Position numbers and translations under genes: made by a program | In this document: positions 1 through 10,051 of the stretch, piece after piece | Position numbering within the stretch: the first letter of the stretch is position 1 | Layout: each line of letters starts with the position of its first letter | The notes under the pieces: generated by a model | Database searches by the model: none | What the model saw: the letters and a program-made list of their open reading frames with translations, nothing else | Told to the model about the DNA's origin: nothing | Assembly: GCA_905221605.1 (NCBI GenBank) | Contig: CAJNDS010002110.1 | Location: 62,001 to 126,000, forward strand | Direction: 5' to 3' | Length of the DNA: 64,000 nt | DNA from: Symbiodinium natans | Taxonomy: Eukaryota; Sar; Dinophyceae; Suessiales; Symbiodiniaceae

Positions 1-5
1 TTGTC

Positions 6-97
6 CCCTAAACCCTAAACCCTAAACCCTAAACCCTAAACCCTAAACCCTAAACCCTAAACCCTAAACCCTAAACCCTAAACCCTAAACCCTAAAC
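6..97. repeat. CCCTAAA telomere-type array at window start
   Basis: About 13 near-perfect CCCTAAA units. CCCTAAA on the plus strand is the orientation expected at a left chromosome end, so this could be a short true telomere, but similar arrays recur throughout the window and the window edge is arbitrary. Confidence 0.9.
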
Positions 98-807
98 CGG
101 ATTTTAGGGACTCGGGGGTCGGCAAGAACACCCCAAGTCCCTGAACCCTAGACACTGAACCCTTGTTCCAGCTGGGCCCTCAACCTCCCAAAACCTGCCC
201 TAAACCCTAAGCCCCAAATCTAAGAAATATTCGACATGCCCTTAAAGAAATTAAGGGGTATGGAAATATACTCCCCTTAGACTCCCTTATAATTTCCTGT
301 CAAAGGCTAAGGGATGTGGGTTTGGGGTGTGGTGAATCATTCTTAGATCAAACCCCCCAAACCCCTATACACCCTAAGCTCTGTACACCGTCAACCCTAA
401 GCTAAAACCCCTATAAGCCCTAAACCCCGCAAACGGAGGTGCGGCAGAAGCTCAGAGCATAGGGATGGAGAGAAAGCCACACCTCAACTCCCATATCTGG
501 CTGGCACATGCAAATCATATGAGCCCACGAGAGGCAGGTTAGATCCCTATGGTGCGCAGTCCAAGAGGCATCTGTAACCAAACTAAAGAACAGGAAGCCG
601 CACTGTACCTAGCTAAACCGGCTACACCCAGTACTTGCTGCACGGGTGTCATTGTAAGGGTCCCCTCCCCTCCCCCCCCCCTCTCCCCTCCCCCACCCCA
701 CTACACTCGCCCCCACAGGTTCCTCAAACCCTAAACCTTCAACCCCAAACCCTTCATCAAGGGGGAAGCCTTTGGATGGCGATTGCAGGGCTGAGGGCGG
801 AACTCGA

Positions 808-969
808 AACCCTAAACCCTAAACCAAACCCTAAGCCCTAAACCCTAAACCCTAAACCCTAAACCCTAAACCCGAAACCCTAAACCCGAAACCCTAAACC
901 CTAAACCCTGAACCAAACCATACACACTAAGCCCTAAACCCAAACCCTAAACCCTAAACCCTAAACCCT
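808..969. repeat. Degenerate CCCTAAA array
   Basis: CCCTAAA units mixed with CCCGAAA, CCCTAAG and CCAAACC variants, followed by a run of 18 C at 1001-1018. Nothing else is recognised from 98 to 1019 beyond scattered telomere-like units. Confidence 0.85.
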
Positions 970-1019
970 AGGGTTAGAGGAGGTGCTGCAAGCTCAGGTG
1001 CCCCCCCCCCCCCCCCCCA

Positions 1020-1098
1020 TCTGCATCCCGGCCGCGGTGGGCCGCGTTCGGTGGAGGAATGAGGCCATGCTAGGGACCAGGTCCCGCTCGGAGCCTTC
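1020..1098 (-). CDS. Candidate exon, downstream of telomere-repeat intron
   Basis: Minus-strand open block reading EGSERDLVPSMASFL and onward to a C/G homopolymer. It starts right after a TAG acceptor and continues the frame of the block at 1158-1222 when the telomere-type repeat between them is removed. The protein is not recognised. The exon call rests on amino-acid composition, the AG border and frame continuity. The 3' border near 1020 is uncertain because the frame runs into the homopolymer. Confidence 0.45.
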
Positions 1099-1157
1099 CT
1101 AGGGAATACAGGGTTTAGGGTTTAGGGTTTAGGGTTAGGGTTTAGGGTTTAGGGCTC
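1099..1157 (-). other. Candidate 59-bp GA-AG intron made of TTTAGGG repeats
   Basis: On the minus strand the border is CCCCAG|GAGCC at the donor and CCCTAG|GAAGG at the acceptor. The two borders are imperfect direct repeats (CCCyAGGA core) around telomere-type units. Excision from GA to AG joins ...DPQ to EGSE... in one frame. GA donors are known in dinoflagellate genes. Splicing itself is inferred. Confidence 0.5.
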
Positions 1158-1222
1158 CTGGGGATCAAAGGGCGCTTTCGCAGCTTTTTCGAAGATAGCA
1201 TCGCTGTCCCGTGTAACAGACC
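1158..1222 (-). CDS. Candidate exon, upstream of telomere-repeat intron
   Basis: Minus-strand block preceded by CACAAG|GG (possible acceptor). It is open through DSDAIFEKAAKAPFDPQ to the GA donor at 1157. An in-frame TGA lies a few codons upstream, so an acceptor is needed. Family not recognised. A run of 16 G (1253-1268) lies just upstream. Confidence 0.45.
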
Positions 1223-1423
1223 CTTGTGACACTCAGCTGACGACAGAGATGCGGGGGGGGGGGGGGGGAGTTTCAGTTCTAGGGCTTCAGTGTCTTGGAC
1301 TAGACGCGGCGGCTGGATTCAGGCTTCAGGAGCTTGAAGTTTCAGGTTTGGGTCCTTCTGTAACTTCGGTCAGACACCTAAACTCAAACCCAAAATCTTA
1401 ACACCCCAAACCGAAACCTGAAG

Positions 1424-1455
1424 GGTTTAGGGTTTAGGGTTTAGGGTTTAGGGTT
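1424..1455. repeat. TTTAGGG array
   Basis: About four TTTAGGG units between the coding-like blocks at 1158-1222 and 1458-1604. Confidence 0.85.
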
Positions 1456-1457
1456 AC

Positions 1458-1604
1458 AATTAGGCTTGTGTGGGGAGCATCTGTTAAGCCAGGAAGCCGC
1501 GTCGATCTTGATGAAGGAGGTCTCGTTCAAGATCGGAAAGGCCAGTAGCAGCTCTCTCAGATCCCAGACCTCTGGGTTCTCGACAATTCCAAAGAGCAAG
1601 CCAA
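1458..1604 (-). CDS. Candidate exon, unknown product
   Basis: One minus-strand frame stays open across this non-repetitive stretch and has protein-like composition (includes LGLLFGIVENPEVWDL, then LLLAFPILNETSF). It is squeezed between TTTAGGG arrays at 1424-1455 and 1605-1708. Its borders are not clear. It may belong to the same minus-strand gene as 1020-1222. Confidence 0.4.
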
Positions 1605-1708
1605 GGGTTTAGGGTTTAGGGTTTAGGGTTTAGGGTTTAGGGTTTAGGGTTTTGGGTTTAGGGCTTAGGAAGTTTAGGAAGTTTAGGAAGTTTAGGAAGT
1701 TTAGGGTT
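1605..1708. repeat. TTTAGGG array passing into TTTAGGAAG units
   Basis: Seven or so TTTAGGG units followed by about four TTTAGGAAG units, a local variant amplified in tandem. Confidence 0.85.
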
Positions 1709-1975
1709 GAGGGTAAAGTCTAGGTTTAGGAACCCAAATCATCCTGACAGGTTCAGGTTCATGACATCGGTGCACAGGCTTTAGAGCGTAGGTGCTGTGC
1801 CGCTTACATGTGACTACTCGTCTTGCCCTGCTTACCCCTGCATCAACAACCTGCCATGCACGGTGTTCCAGGATTCTTCTGCGAGAAGGAAGTTTAGGGT
1901 TTAGGGCTCAGTGAGGACTTTGGTGCTTTGGGGTTTTGGATTCAAGATGCTAGGGGTTTAGGGTTTCCTTGCTAC

Positions 1976-2082
1976 CGAGGCGCTGTTGAAAGAATGGCCT
2001 GGCGGCCGTCGTAGATGCCCACCTGGTCCTTAGATGGAGCGTGGACACCCTGGAGTCTCCCGTCCCTGAAGCCTACTTTTCG
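1976..2082 (-). CDS. Candidate exon fragment, unknown product
   Basis: Minus-strand open block containing GFRDGRLQGVHAPSKDQVG followed by IYDGRQAILSTAP, closed by TAG. It is non-repetitive and of protein-like composition. No family is recognised and splice borders cannot be fixed. Confidence 0.3.
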
Positions 2083-2220
2083 TTGTACTTTCTGGTTAAA
2101 CCGCATGTGGGATTCTGAGATAGCCTAAGTTTTAAAATTTTAGGGACCCCAGATCTGAGGGCTCTGTCATTCCGAAGTTTAACGACAGAGTCCCCTCGCA
2201 GGATGTCCTCGGTAAGAAGT

Positions 2221-2370
2221 GCCCTAAAACCCTAAAACCCTATAAACCCCTATAAAACCCTATAAAACCCTATAAAACCCCATAAAACCCTGTAAAACAC
2301 TTTAAAACCCTATAAAACCCCATAAAACCCTAAAACCCTAAAACCCAAAAACCCAAAAACCCTCAACCCT
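2221..2370. repeat. Degenerate (CCCTATAAAA)n array
   Basis: Tandem CCCTATAAAA-type units, a diverged telomere-like variant. A second patch of ACCCTATAA units lies at 2640-2765. Confidence 0.8.
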
Positions 2371-2975
2371 AAACCCTGGCCCCATTTGGGGTCCATCGCT
2401 CCGAAAAGCCACAGGTGCCAAGATCATGGGGTTTAGGGTTTAGGGTTTAGGTTTTGGGGGTTAGGGTTAGGTGTGAACATGGCAGTCATGTGGAGGAGAG
2501 TGGTGGTAAACACCTGCATACATGTGATCCAGAATCCCTGCGTGCCCCAACGTGCGCTCGGAGGGCTTGCCCCGGAAGCCCTGAACCTCAAGCCGTGTCG
2601 GATCGATGTCAACCCATGTCAACCCTAAACCCTGTAAACCCCAGAAACCCTAGAATCCCTGTGATTAAACCCTAAACCCTATAAACCCTGCAAACCCTGT
2701 AAAGCCTATAAACCCTTTAAACCCTATAAACCCTATAAACCCTATAAACCCCTCTAAACCCTATGACCCCTATAAACCCAAAATCGACTGTCCAAGGTCG
2801 AAAGGGCCGGTCTTCAAACACTGTCGCCGAAGGCTCGGCCGAGTCGCCCCTGTTCGTCATCTGCACGAAACCTCCGCGGCACACTGAGTCTCTGAATCAC
2901 GGTTTTCGGGTTTATAGGTTTTTCAAATTTAGAGGCAAAAGGGTTGAAAGGTTTCAAGGTTTTTAAGATTTACAG

Positions 2976-2980
<5 letters not shown>

Positions 2981-3007
<27 letters not shown>

Positions 3008-3008
3008 T
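2981..3008. repeat. (CT)n microsatellite
   Basis: About 13 CT dinucleotides ending in CTTTC. The surrounding 2770-3600 holds no recognised gene. Confidence 0.9.
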
Positions 3009-3600
3009 TCGGGCGGTCTTTCAAGCTCTTTCTCCGTCTCTCTGTCCGCGTCTCGCTGGCAACTTGTTTGTGGCCCAGGGTTTACCGAAGTGCAGCCCAG
3101 GTTGAGAGCTACGGGCCCAGAGATGTTCAAAGGGGTTTGATCGCCTGGTAAACTTAGCCTCGAACTCCCTGAATGGGACGTCAGCATCGCAAAAGCCCAT
3201 TTGAGGGGATCGTGGCGTGGGGTCGCAAAAGGGTATCTTTAGGGTTTTAGGGCTTTGAGTCGCGAAGCATCATCGAAACAGGGCGGTTGCGGCGGCTGTC
3301 TGGGAAGCCATGGTTTCTTAGGTTTTCTATATAGTTTAGGTATTGGTGCTTAGGGTTAGTTTAGGATTTGGGGTATAGGATTTGCGGTTTGAAGTAAGCT
3401 TTAGGGTTGGTACATGAATCTGCCGTCATCTGGTCTTGCAGTACCATGCCTGGTGGCCCTAAACCCTCAACCCTTAACCCTAAACCCTTCTGCAGCAGAG
3501 CCCATGTGCAGGACCCCCACCCCCCAAACCCCAATCTACACCCCAAAACCCTCATCCAAACCCGAAAACCCTCAAATCCCCACGCCGCTGCAGCCGCAAG

Positions 3601-3757
3601 CCTAAACCCTAAACCCTAAACCCTAAACCCTAAACCCAAAAACCTAAACCCTAAACCCTAAACCCTAACCCCTAAACCCCTAAACCCCTAAACCCCTAAA
3701 CCCCTAAACCCCTAAACCCTAAACCCTAAACCCTAAACCCTAAACCCTAAACCCGCA
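3601..3757. repeat. CCCTAAA / CCCCTAAA array
   Basis: CCCTAAA units interrupted by a run of six or so 8-bp CCCCTAAA units, then CCCTAAA again. Confidence 0.9.
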
Positions 3758-3862
3758 TACCCCTAAACCTTGAACCCTAAAACCTAAACCCTGAACCCAA
3801 GGCCCCAAACCCCAAGGCCAGAACAGGGACGAAAGGTTGGTGCAGGCCCAGGGATGCTGCAG

Positions 3863-3947
3863 TTAGGGTTTAGGGTTTAGGGTTTAGGGTTTAGGGTTTA
3901 GGGTTTAGGGTTTAGGGTTTAGGGTTTAGGGTTTAGGGTTTAGGGTT
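3863..3947. repeat. TTTAGGG array, opposite orientation
   Basis: About 12 perfect TTTAGGG units, reversed relative to the array 100 bp upstream. Confidence 0.9.
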
Positions 3948-4174
3948 GTTTTCCCTGGTAGCGCTTCACGCCTCCAAGTCCGACGTACTTGGGGGCTTCC
4001 AAGGTTTTTTGGGTTTAGGCCTTAGGGCTTGGGATTTAGACCCTAAACCCTAAACCCTAAACCCTAAACCGCTTGAGCCCTTCAAGGTAGCCGGCCTCGC
4101 CGTGCACCCAAGGCCACGCGAAGCAAAGAGAGGCGGTCGCGCCTGATCCCACTGACCCAAAGGGTCTGAGGCCC

Positions 4175-4242
4175 AAGTATATGCTATATAGGTTTAGGGT
4201 TTAGGGTTTAGGGTTTAGGGTTTAAGTATGTGCTATATGAAG
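4175..4242. repeat. TTTAGGG insertion with duplicated flanks
   Basis: AAGTATATGCTATAT at 4175-4189 recurs as AAGTATGTGCTATAT at 4224-4238 (14 of 15 identical), with only TTTAGGG units between. This looks like a short telomere-type array inserted with a target duplication. The left copy belongs to a dispersed motif (GGCCCAAGTATAT) also seen near 29660. Confidence 0.65.
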
Positions 4243-4370
4243 TAGGGTATTATGAAGTAGGGTATGTATTTCTTGTGCCACCAAAAGGACACCACGTATA
4301 TACACTCACCAATATGAAAAAGGAACCTTATGTACACTCACCAAAAACAGCAATATAAACCCTGCTTCAT

Positions 4371-4760
4371 CTAGGTACACGGACCCTTAGGGTAAGGTCC
4401 CTTCGTGTTCGCGGCTGCGGTGTTGGGCAGACTTTTCGTAACCAAGTGATACAAGCTACATCTCTGGAGGTTTAAAACATGGACCCAAACACCAGAAAAA
4501 ACGTCATGGTGACAGAAGACCCTGGTAAATTGCCTGTCGGCGTTTTGTGCCGCATTCTGAACCAGCTCCTCAAAAGCCGCGTCGCTTGGCTCGAGGACAA
4601 CGACCTGCCAGATTTGTGCAAAAGCTAGACCTGCCAACTCTAAGCCAAGATTTTCTGAGATTCGATTCAAACATACACAATCCGAAGACCCAAGCCCTAA
4701 ACCCTCTCTCATAGCCGCGCGGATCATAAAGGCAACTCGATATGGATAACTGCCCCCCAT
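4371..4760 (-). CDS. Hypothetical protein ORF, 129 codons
   Basis: An uninterrupted minus-strand ORF in one of the few stretches free of telomere-like repeats. It starts MGGSYPYRVAFMIR and contains LVQNAAQNADRQFTRVF and LQRCSLYHLVTKSLPN. No domain is recognised. It could be a gene remnant or an exon extended by chance. No splice evidence was found. Confidence 0.25.
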   Translation of the reverse strand: MGGSYPYRVAFMIRAAMREGLGLGSSDCVCLNRISENLGLELAGLAFAQIWQVVVLEPSDAAFEELVQNAAQNADRQFTRVFCHHDVFSGVWVHVLNLQRCSLYHLVTKSLPNTAAANTKGPYPKGPCT

Positions 4761-5756
4761 GCAAGTATTGTTCGGGGACAGCAGTTACTTATTACAGTTA
4801 TAAGGCACACTGCCTTCTGGGCCAAGGCTGCTAGCCACAGCGATGTAGAACCGATCCATCCTCGGGGATTCCGAGCTTGTTCTGTCAAAGTTTAGTGCTT
4901 ACTGTTGCTGTTCCAAAGAACAGCCCAGAAATTAGGTTTAGGGCTTAGGGCTTAGGGTTTAGGGTTTGGGGCAACAACAATCGCCCCAGCTGCCGCCCAC
5001 GTCGAGGACGACCGAATCGGGCCTGCGGCAGGCTGCTGGCGACCATTTTGGGCCGAAGACCTTGGCACCCTGAACCTGCATCCGTGCACGATAATGAAAA
5101 GTGAACATAGATATAGACTTAATCTAAATATACGTTTAAAAAACATACTAAATAATATACGAAAACCCAAAAAACAAACATAAAGCATGCAAGTATGATG
5201 AATGCCAATTTGAGTATAAACATACATTCTCATCAAGGTACTGAAGACATGAACAAATACAAATCAGTACACACATGCATAAACAAATACGAGGGAAGCT
5301 TCCCTGAATTGTGCTATGGATGCTTCCTTGAATGTGGGGAATACTCCTAGCTTTTTACCCACCCCTGTCCCTGGCAACTGGCCTCACGAAGTAGCGAAAG
5401 ATCTGAAAAGTGGACTCCTCCCAGGTCGGATACTTCGTCCTCCACCAGAACCTGACGAAGGAGTTCGGGTCCTAAACTTACCCTACACTCTGTTTTTTCC
5501 AAGGTGTGGGCTCCAAGGCAATGGCTTTTTCTGAGAAAAATGGAGTGTTTTGTGAAGGTCTTCATCATCTCTCATAGGCCAGCAACCAGGGAGCGATAAG
5601 GGTGAAAGGCTTTAAGTCTCAGGGTTTGTTTAGGAAGTGTTTCGTTCACACAATGCCAGGGCACGACCCTCCATGCAACATCAGAGTGTCGAAAATCGTG
5701 CCCCTAAGGTTATGCCCATTATCGGTTCCCTCTAAGTAGATTGATACATAAACAAA

Positions 5757-5826
5757 TATATATATATATATACAGATGCATGTAAACCAAGATAAATAAA
5801 TAAATAAATATATATATATATATATG
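5757..5826. repeat. (TA)n microsatellites
   Basis: Two TA runs, at about 5757-5772 and 5806-5826, separated by an (ATAA)n patch. No gene is recognised from 4770 to 6000. Confidence 0.85.
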
Positions 5827-5999
5827 CCATTCTGGTTCCTGAGTTTCCTACGGACTTTTTTGACAAGGGTTCCACAAACGTTCCCGAACCCAAACGGGAC
5901 ATTGTACAGCCCATGGCTAAATCCTAAGCGTTGAACGCCAAACCCGAAAAGAACGGCAAAGCATTCCTTTATCAAGGCTTGTTGGGGCATTAAGACCTC

Positions 6000-6053
6000 C
6001 CAACCCTAAACCCTAAACCCTAAACCCTAAACCCTAAACCCTAAACCCTAAAC
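6000..6053. repeat. CCCTAAA array
   Basis: About seven CCCTAAA units. The following 6060-6470 stretch has scattered units and no supported gene. Confidence 0.9.
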
Positions 6054-6472
6054 CCCTACGCCCCTATGCTACCAGTAGGCTTGGAGTTGCGGAGCCCAAA
6101 CCAGCCTGAGCTCCCGAACCTGAGCCCTTTCACCCTAAACCCGAAACCCGAAACCCTAAACCCTAAACCCTGCAAGTTTAAGATTGAGGGATTCAGCTCT
6201 CGCAGTCGAGCTGAGGGCTTTAAAGGGTCTAGGACTGCACAACTTCATCCTACACTCTTCAGACCTGTGGGCGCAGAGACAGGGAGTGACAAACCTGGCC
6301 CCTGAACCCTGAACCCTGAAGCCCAGACCCCAAACCCCAAACCCCAAACCCCAAACCCTAAACCCTAAACCCACTGAGACGAGCTGCGCATGACGAGCCG
6401 AGGGGTCGAAGCGGACGGGAATGCCAACCTTTAGGGAGTCTTGGAGTCGAGGGTTTATTTGGTTCAAGTTCA

Positions 6473-6640
6473 GGGTTTAGGTAGGGTTTAGGGTTTAGAT
6501 TAGGGTTTAGGGTTTAGGGTCTAGGGTTTAGGGTTTAGGGCTTAGGGCTTAGGGTTTAGGGTCTGAGATTAGGGTTTAGGGTTTAGGGTTTAGGGTCTAG
6601 GGTCTAGCGCTTAGGGTTTAGGGTTTGGGTCTAGGCGCTA
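6473..6640. repeat. Degenerate TTTAGGG array
   Basis: TTTAGGG mixed with CTTAGGG, TCTAGGG and TTAGATTAGGG variants, about 170 bp. A (CA)n run sits at about 6703-6721 and a CCCTAAA array at 6748-6806. Confidence 0.85.
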
Positions 6641-6904
6641 AGAACTCTCTAAAACCCATACACCCTCCACCCTAAAACCTCGACTCTAAACCCCAAAGCC
6701 TAACACACACACACACACACGCCCTTAACCACTAAATAACCCAAGACAACCCTAACCCTAAACCCTAAACCCTAAACCCTAAACCCTAAACCCTAAACCC
6801 TAAACCCCCAGACTCCCAACGTCTCTTGCTTTCATGGCAGCAGCCAGACTGTTGCTTTGGGCTTAGGGCTGCAGGTTCCCCAGGTTCAGGGTTTATAGGG
6901 TTTA

Positions 6905-7005
6905 CCCAAAGAGCCCAATATTGCTGAATTAAGGAATATCCTTAAATCATATAGGGATCCTTAATATGATTTAAGGTATATTCCTTAATTAAGCTATATT
7001 GGGCC
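6905..7005. mobile_element. MITE-like palindrome, family A copy 1
   Basis: A near-complete inverted repeat opening with CCCAAAGAGCCCAATATTGC and closing with its complement after a short centre. Copies 2 and 3 are at 7104-7214 and 17345-17457. No coding capacity, so a non-autonomous element is inferred. Confidence 0.7.
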
Positions 7006-7103
7006 CAATAGGGGGAGAGGTTCTCCAAGGTTCCATCCCTTTCTAGGTTCCCACGAAACACGGATACTTGTGTGAAGGGTTAAGTTTAGAGAATTCCCCA
7101 CAT

Positions 7104-7214
7104 CCCCAAAGAGCCCAATATTGCTGAATTAAGGAATATTCCTTAAATCATATTAAGGATCCCTATATGATTTAAGGCATATTCCTGAATTCAGCAATAT
7201 TGGGCTCTTTGGGT
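7104..7214. mobile_element. MITE-like palindrome, family A copy 2
   Basis: Same ends as copy 1 (CCCAAAGAGCCCAATATTGC ... complement), with both arms nearly identical across about 110 bp. It lies 100 bp from copy 1 with the same arm order. Confidence 0.75.
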
Positions 7215-7649
7215 AGGGCTCACCTAATTCAACCCTGAACCCTAAACCCTAAACCCTTCGGGTTTAGTACAGGCCTTACCGGTTCGGGGGGGGGGGGGGG
7301 GGGCTTAGGGTAAGGCGGAGTTTTACGCAAAAAAGTCTATGCCGACTTGAGCCTTATTTAGACCCTTAAGACAACATCCTTTTACCCTAAGGGTAGTTAC
7401 GTGGTCCGCTAGTATGGGCCCTTAAAAGGGCACCCGTTATGTGCCCCTTATTTGCCCTATACAAATTCGGGGCCATATTCAGGGACCATGAACATACCCT
7501 TAGGTTTGCGCCAAAGCTTTTAGCCCTATAGATATCTAAAGCCAAACCCAAAACCCTATTTGCAGCCCGCCTGAAAAGGCACATGCTGGCAAAGAGGCCA
7601 TTGCCCCAACCCTAAAACCCTAGACGCGAAAACTCTTTGCGCTGCGCTA

Positions 7650-7745
7650 GAACCCTAAACCCTAAACCCTAAACCCTAAACCCTAAACCCTAAACCCTAA
7701 ACCCTAAACCCTAAACCCTAAACCCTAAACCCTAAACCCTAAACC
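7650..7745. repeat. CCCTAAA array
   Basis: About 13 perfect units. A run of G lies at about 7286-7303. Nothing gene-like is supported from 7215 to 7923. Confidence 0.9.
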
Positions 7746-7923
7746 CAAACACTTTGACCAACCCCCCCAAAGGCCTCTCTTTCTCTCACACTCGCGTGCT
7801 CAGTTCGGACCTAACCCCAAAACTCCCAAGACTCAAGCCCGCTACAGCCTCTGAACCATAAACAACCCCAAGGCCCGCATAGGGTTTAGGGTCGGGTTTA
7901 GGTTTAAAACCTAAACTTAATAG

Positions 7924-7991
7924 TTGCTTAAGAACCCCTCCCCAAAAAACATTCTTCCCAATATTCTGTTTTTGGAGGGGTTCTTCAGCAA
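7924..7991. repeat. 68-bp inverted repeat (hairpin)
   Basis: TTGCTTAAGAACCCCTCCCC and AAAAAAC at the left pair with GTTTTT and GGAGGGGTTCTTCAGCAA at the right, leaving a loop of roughly 15 bp. MITE-like. A single copy was noticed. Confidence 0.65.
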
Positions 7992-8138
7992 ATGGTAGTG
8001 TTTTTTACCTAAACCCTAAGCCCCGAATTTTTTCGGCAAGTAGTAGAAACCCTGAACCCCAAAGCTCTCTACCCGCGCCTTGGTCACGCAGGCGGCCTCA
8101 CTTGGCAGGCAGGGCCAAACGCTGCCTGACCGGGGCCG

Positions 8139-8364
8139 TACTTGGAGGTTCATGGGTACTTAGAAGCAGGGCTGCCCGTACCCTAAGAAAGGCTATTACC
8201 ATAGTTACCCTAGTTACAACCCAGATCTTCCAAAACCCCTAATTAAGGAATATAACCTAATCTATGCTAAGGATCATGATTATGAGTTCGGAAATGTTCC
8301 TTAATAAAGGGTTTTTGGAAGATCTGGGTAACCCTACTTATATGTACCCATGAACCTCCAAGTA
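8139..8364. mobile_element. MITE-like element, family C, interrupted by family D
   Basis: Outer arms TACTTGGAGGTTCATGGGTA (left) and its complement (right). An uninterrupted relative lies at 31658-31770. The centre at 8220-8328 is a copy of family D, so this is a nested insertion. Confidence 0.75.
8220..8328. mobile_element. MITE-like element, family D, nested in C
   Basis: Arms CCCAGATCTTCCAAAACCCC and complement around an AT-rich centre. Other copies: 14913-15004, and 61696-61795 with a diverged left end. Confidence 0.75.
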
Positions 8365-9028
8365 GCCGCCAGAGTATTTCTATCAGGGTCCATGCACCTA
8401 TATAGGGTGCATGGGCTTAGGGCTTAGGAACTTGGGCCCGAAAGCTACTGTATGAGAACTTAAAGGGGGCTCTTTCAAGTTTGGGTTTGGTTTAGAGAGA
8501 GTTGGGGCTTAGGGATCCCAGGCTTCACTTATTTCCCGAAACCCTAAACGGGCCCAGGAAGGTTAGTTTAGGAATTGGGGGCTTTGGGACTGACGAGGGC
8601 TCAAAGGTCTTTGGGGTCCAGGGGGTTGGTTTCTGAACTGGGACTTAGGTGGGATGTTGGATGGGCTGAGCGCTCTGTCTGCCCAAGAAACAAAAACCCG
8701 AAACCCAAAGAGCGCATAGACCCTGAATCCTAACCTGAATCCTAAACCCTAAACACTAAACCCAACACCCTAAACCCGACCCTGGACCCCGAAGCTCCGT
8801 GTTCAAGTCTCCAGAATGAGGACACTGTTTCTTTCACAAGTTCCTGAACAAGCAGCCCAGGCTTCAGAGCAGTCAGAAACCCGCAAACCTCGATTCCTTC
8901 GACGCTTACTGCTCTGCAGCGCCTTACTGTTTCAAGGCCCAGACTGTTCCATTCTGAGATGGCCACTTCTCCAAAATCTGGTCCCTTTTTGGGGTCCTCA
9001 TGATAAAGCGGCCCCCTCTTATTTAGGG

Positions 9029-9078
9029 AACCTACCCTAAACCCTAAACCCTAAACCCTAAACCCTAAACCCTAAACC
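9029..9078. repeat. CCCTAAA array
   Basis: About seven units. The preceding 8400-9028 contains overlapping open frames on both strands but nothing recognised. Confidence 0.9.
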
Positions 9079-9561
9079 TAAACGCAGGGACCGTGATTCT
9101 GAGAAGTGACCAGATCGCTCTCCTCTACCCCTGGCTCTGTACAAACGCAAGCGCAGGCTACAGGACCGCCCCGGGGATCTGAAGGATGTGGAGCTGACGA
9201 ACCCTAAACCCTAAACCTTAATCCCTAAACCCTGAGCCCTAAGCCCTAAACCCTAATATGAAACCTCCCCCTACTCCCTGATATTGAATACTCCAGATAC
9301 AGTGATCTTATGGTATATAGGGGGGGTGATTAAAAATATTGGGGGGTGGGAGGGGGCTTAAACCGCTGTTCTTCAGGTCCCAGTGCGTTCTAACTGCTTC
9401 AGTCCTCTCCAGCTCCTGTCCTACCTCTTCGATGGCTTGGGATCGGCCTCGGGTTTCCGTGGCCTCGGAGCCTTCCCATCTTGGTCAATCGCGCCCCTCC
9501 GCCTCGCGCCCTTCGAACTCAAGGCCCCCAGCGCCGCGATACCTTGACCCAAGGTTAACAT

Positions 9562-9665
9562 AGGAATGAGAACGGTGCCCTTTTTTGGTTTAAAGGGGCT
9601 TGTCAGGAAAACCTAACCCGAAAAAAAGGAATAAGGGCCTACTCTGGGTCCTAGTAACCATAAAC
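9562..9665. mobile_element. MITE-like element, family G
   Basis: Shares the segments 'TTTTTTGGTTTAAAGGGG' and 'AAGGGCCTACTCTGGGTCC' with copies near 11230-11336, 17736-17840 and 62965-63066. In the better-preserved copies the ends (AGACCCAGGAGTA and its near complement) form an inverted repeat. Confidence 0.55.
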
Positions 9666-9757
9666 GCTAAAAACCCTAAAGCCCTAGTCCCTAAACCCCC
9701 CCAAAAAACCAAAAAGGGTAAATCAAAACCTAAAACCCTAAAGCCCTAGTCCCTAAC

Positions 9758-9872
9758 CCCCCCCCCCCCCCCCCCCCCACAAAAAAAACCAAAAGGGTAA
9801 ACTAAACCCTAAACCCTAAACCCTAAACCCTACACCCTAAACCCTAAACCCTAAACCCTAAACCCTAAACCC
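9758..9872. repeat. Poly-C tract followed by CCCTAAA array
   Basis: About 20 C, an A run, then about nine CCCTAAA units to 9872. Confidence 0.85.
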
Positions 9873-9904
9873 TGAACCAAAAAGGGAATAAGGGGCCGAG
9901 TCTG

Positions 9905-9959
9905 GGTCCGAGAAGCCGAAGGCGGCGGCGCCCAGTGCGATGCCCTCCGGCCCAAGCTC
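9905..9959 (-). CDS. Candidate exon downstream of telomere-repeat intron
   Basis: Minus-strand block continuing exon 10052-10134 after removal of the array. It reads ELGPEGIALGAAAFGFSD in the same frame. The 3' end runs into sequence resembling the end of MITE family G, so the exon border is uncertain. Family not recognised. Confidence 0.55.
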
Positions 9960-10051
9960 CTTCGGGGTTTAGGGTTTAGGGTTTAGGGTTTCGGGTTTAG
10001 GGTTTAGGGTTTCGGGCTTCGGGTTTAGGGTTTAGGGGGCGGCCCAAGCTC
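9960..10051 (-). other. Candidate 92-bp GA-AG intron, TTTAGGG array with 16-bp target duplication
   Basis: CGGCCCAAGCTCCTTC occurs exactly at 9948-9963 and 10040-10055 (16 of 16). Between the copies lie 76 bp of TTTAGGG/TTTCGGG units. On the minus strand each copy carries GAAG|GAGC. Splicing GA (first copy) to AG (second copy) rejoins ...VTDTLK|ELGPEG... with no frame change. The duplication and frame are seen directly; use as an intron is inferred. Confidence 0.65.

Noticed and set aside
549-841. ORFs ending in LNPKP-like peptides, here and at many other places
   Set aside because: CCCTAAA has no stop in some frames and translates as (P)KPLNP; these are repeat read-through.
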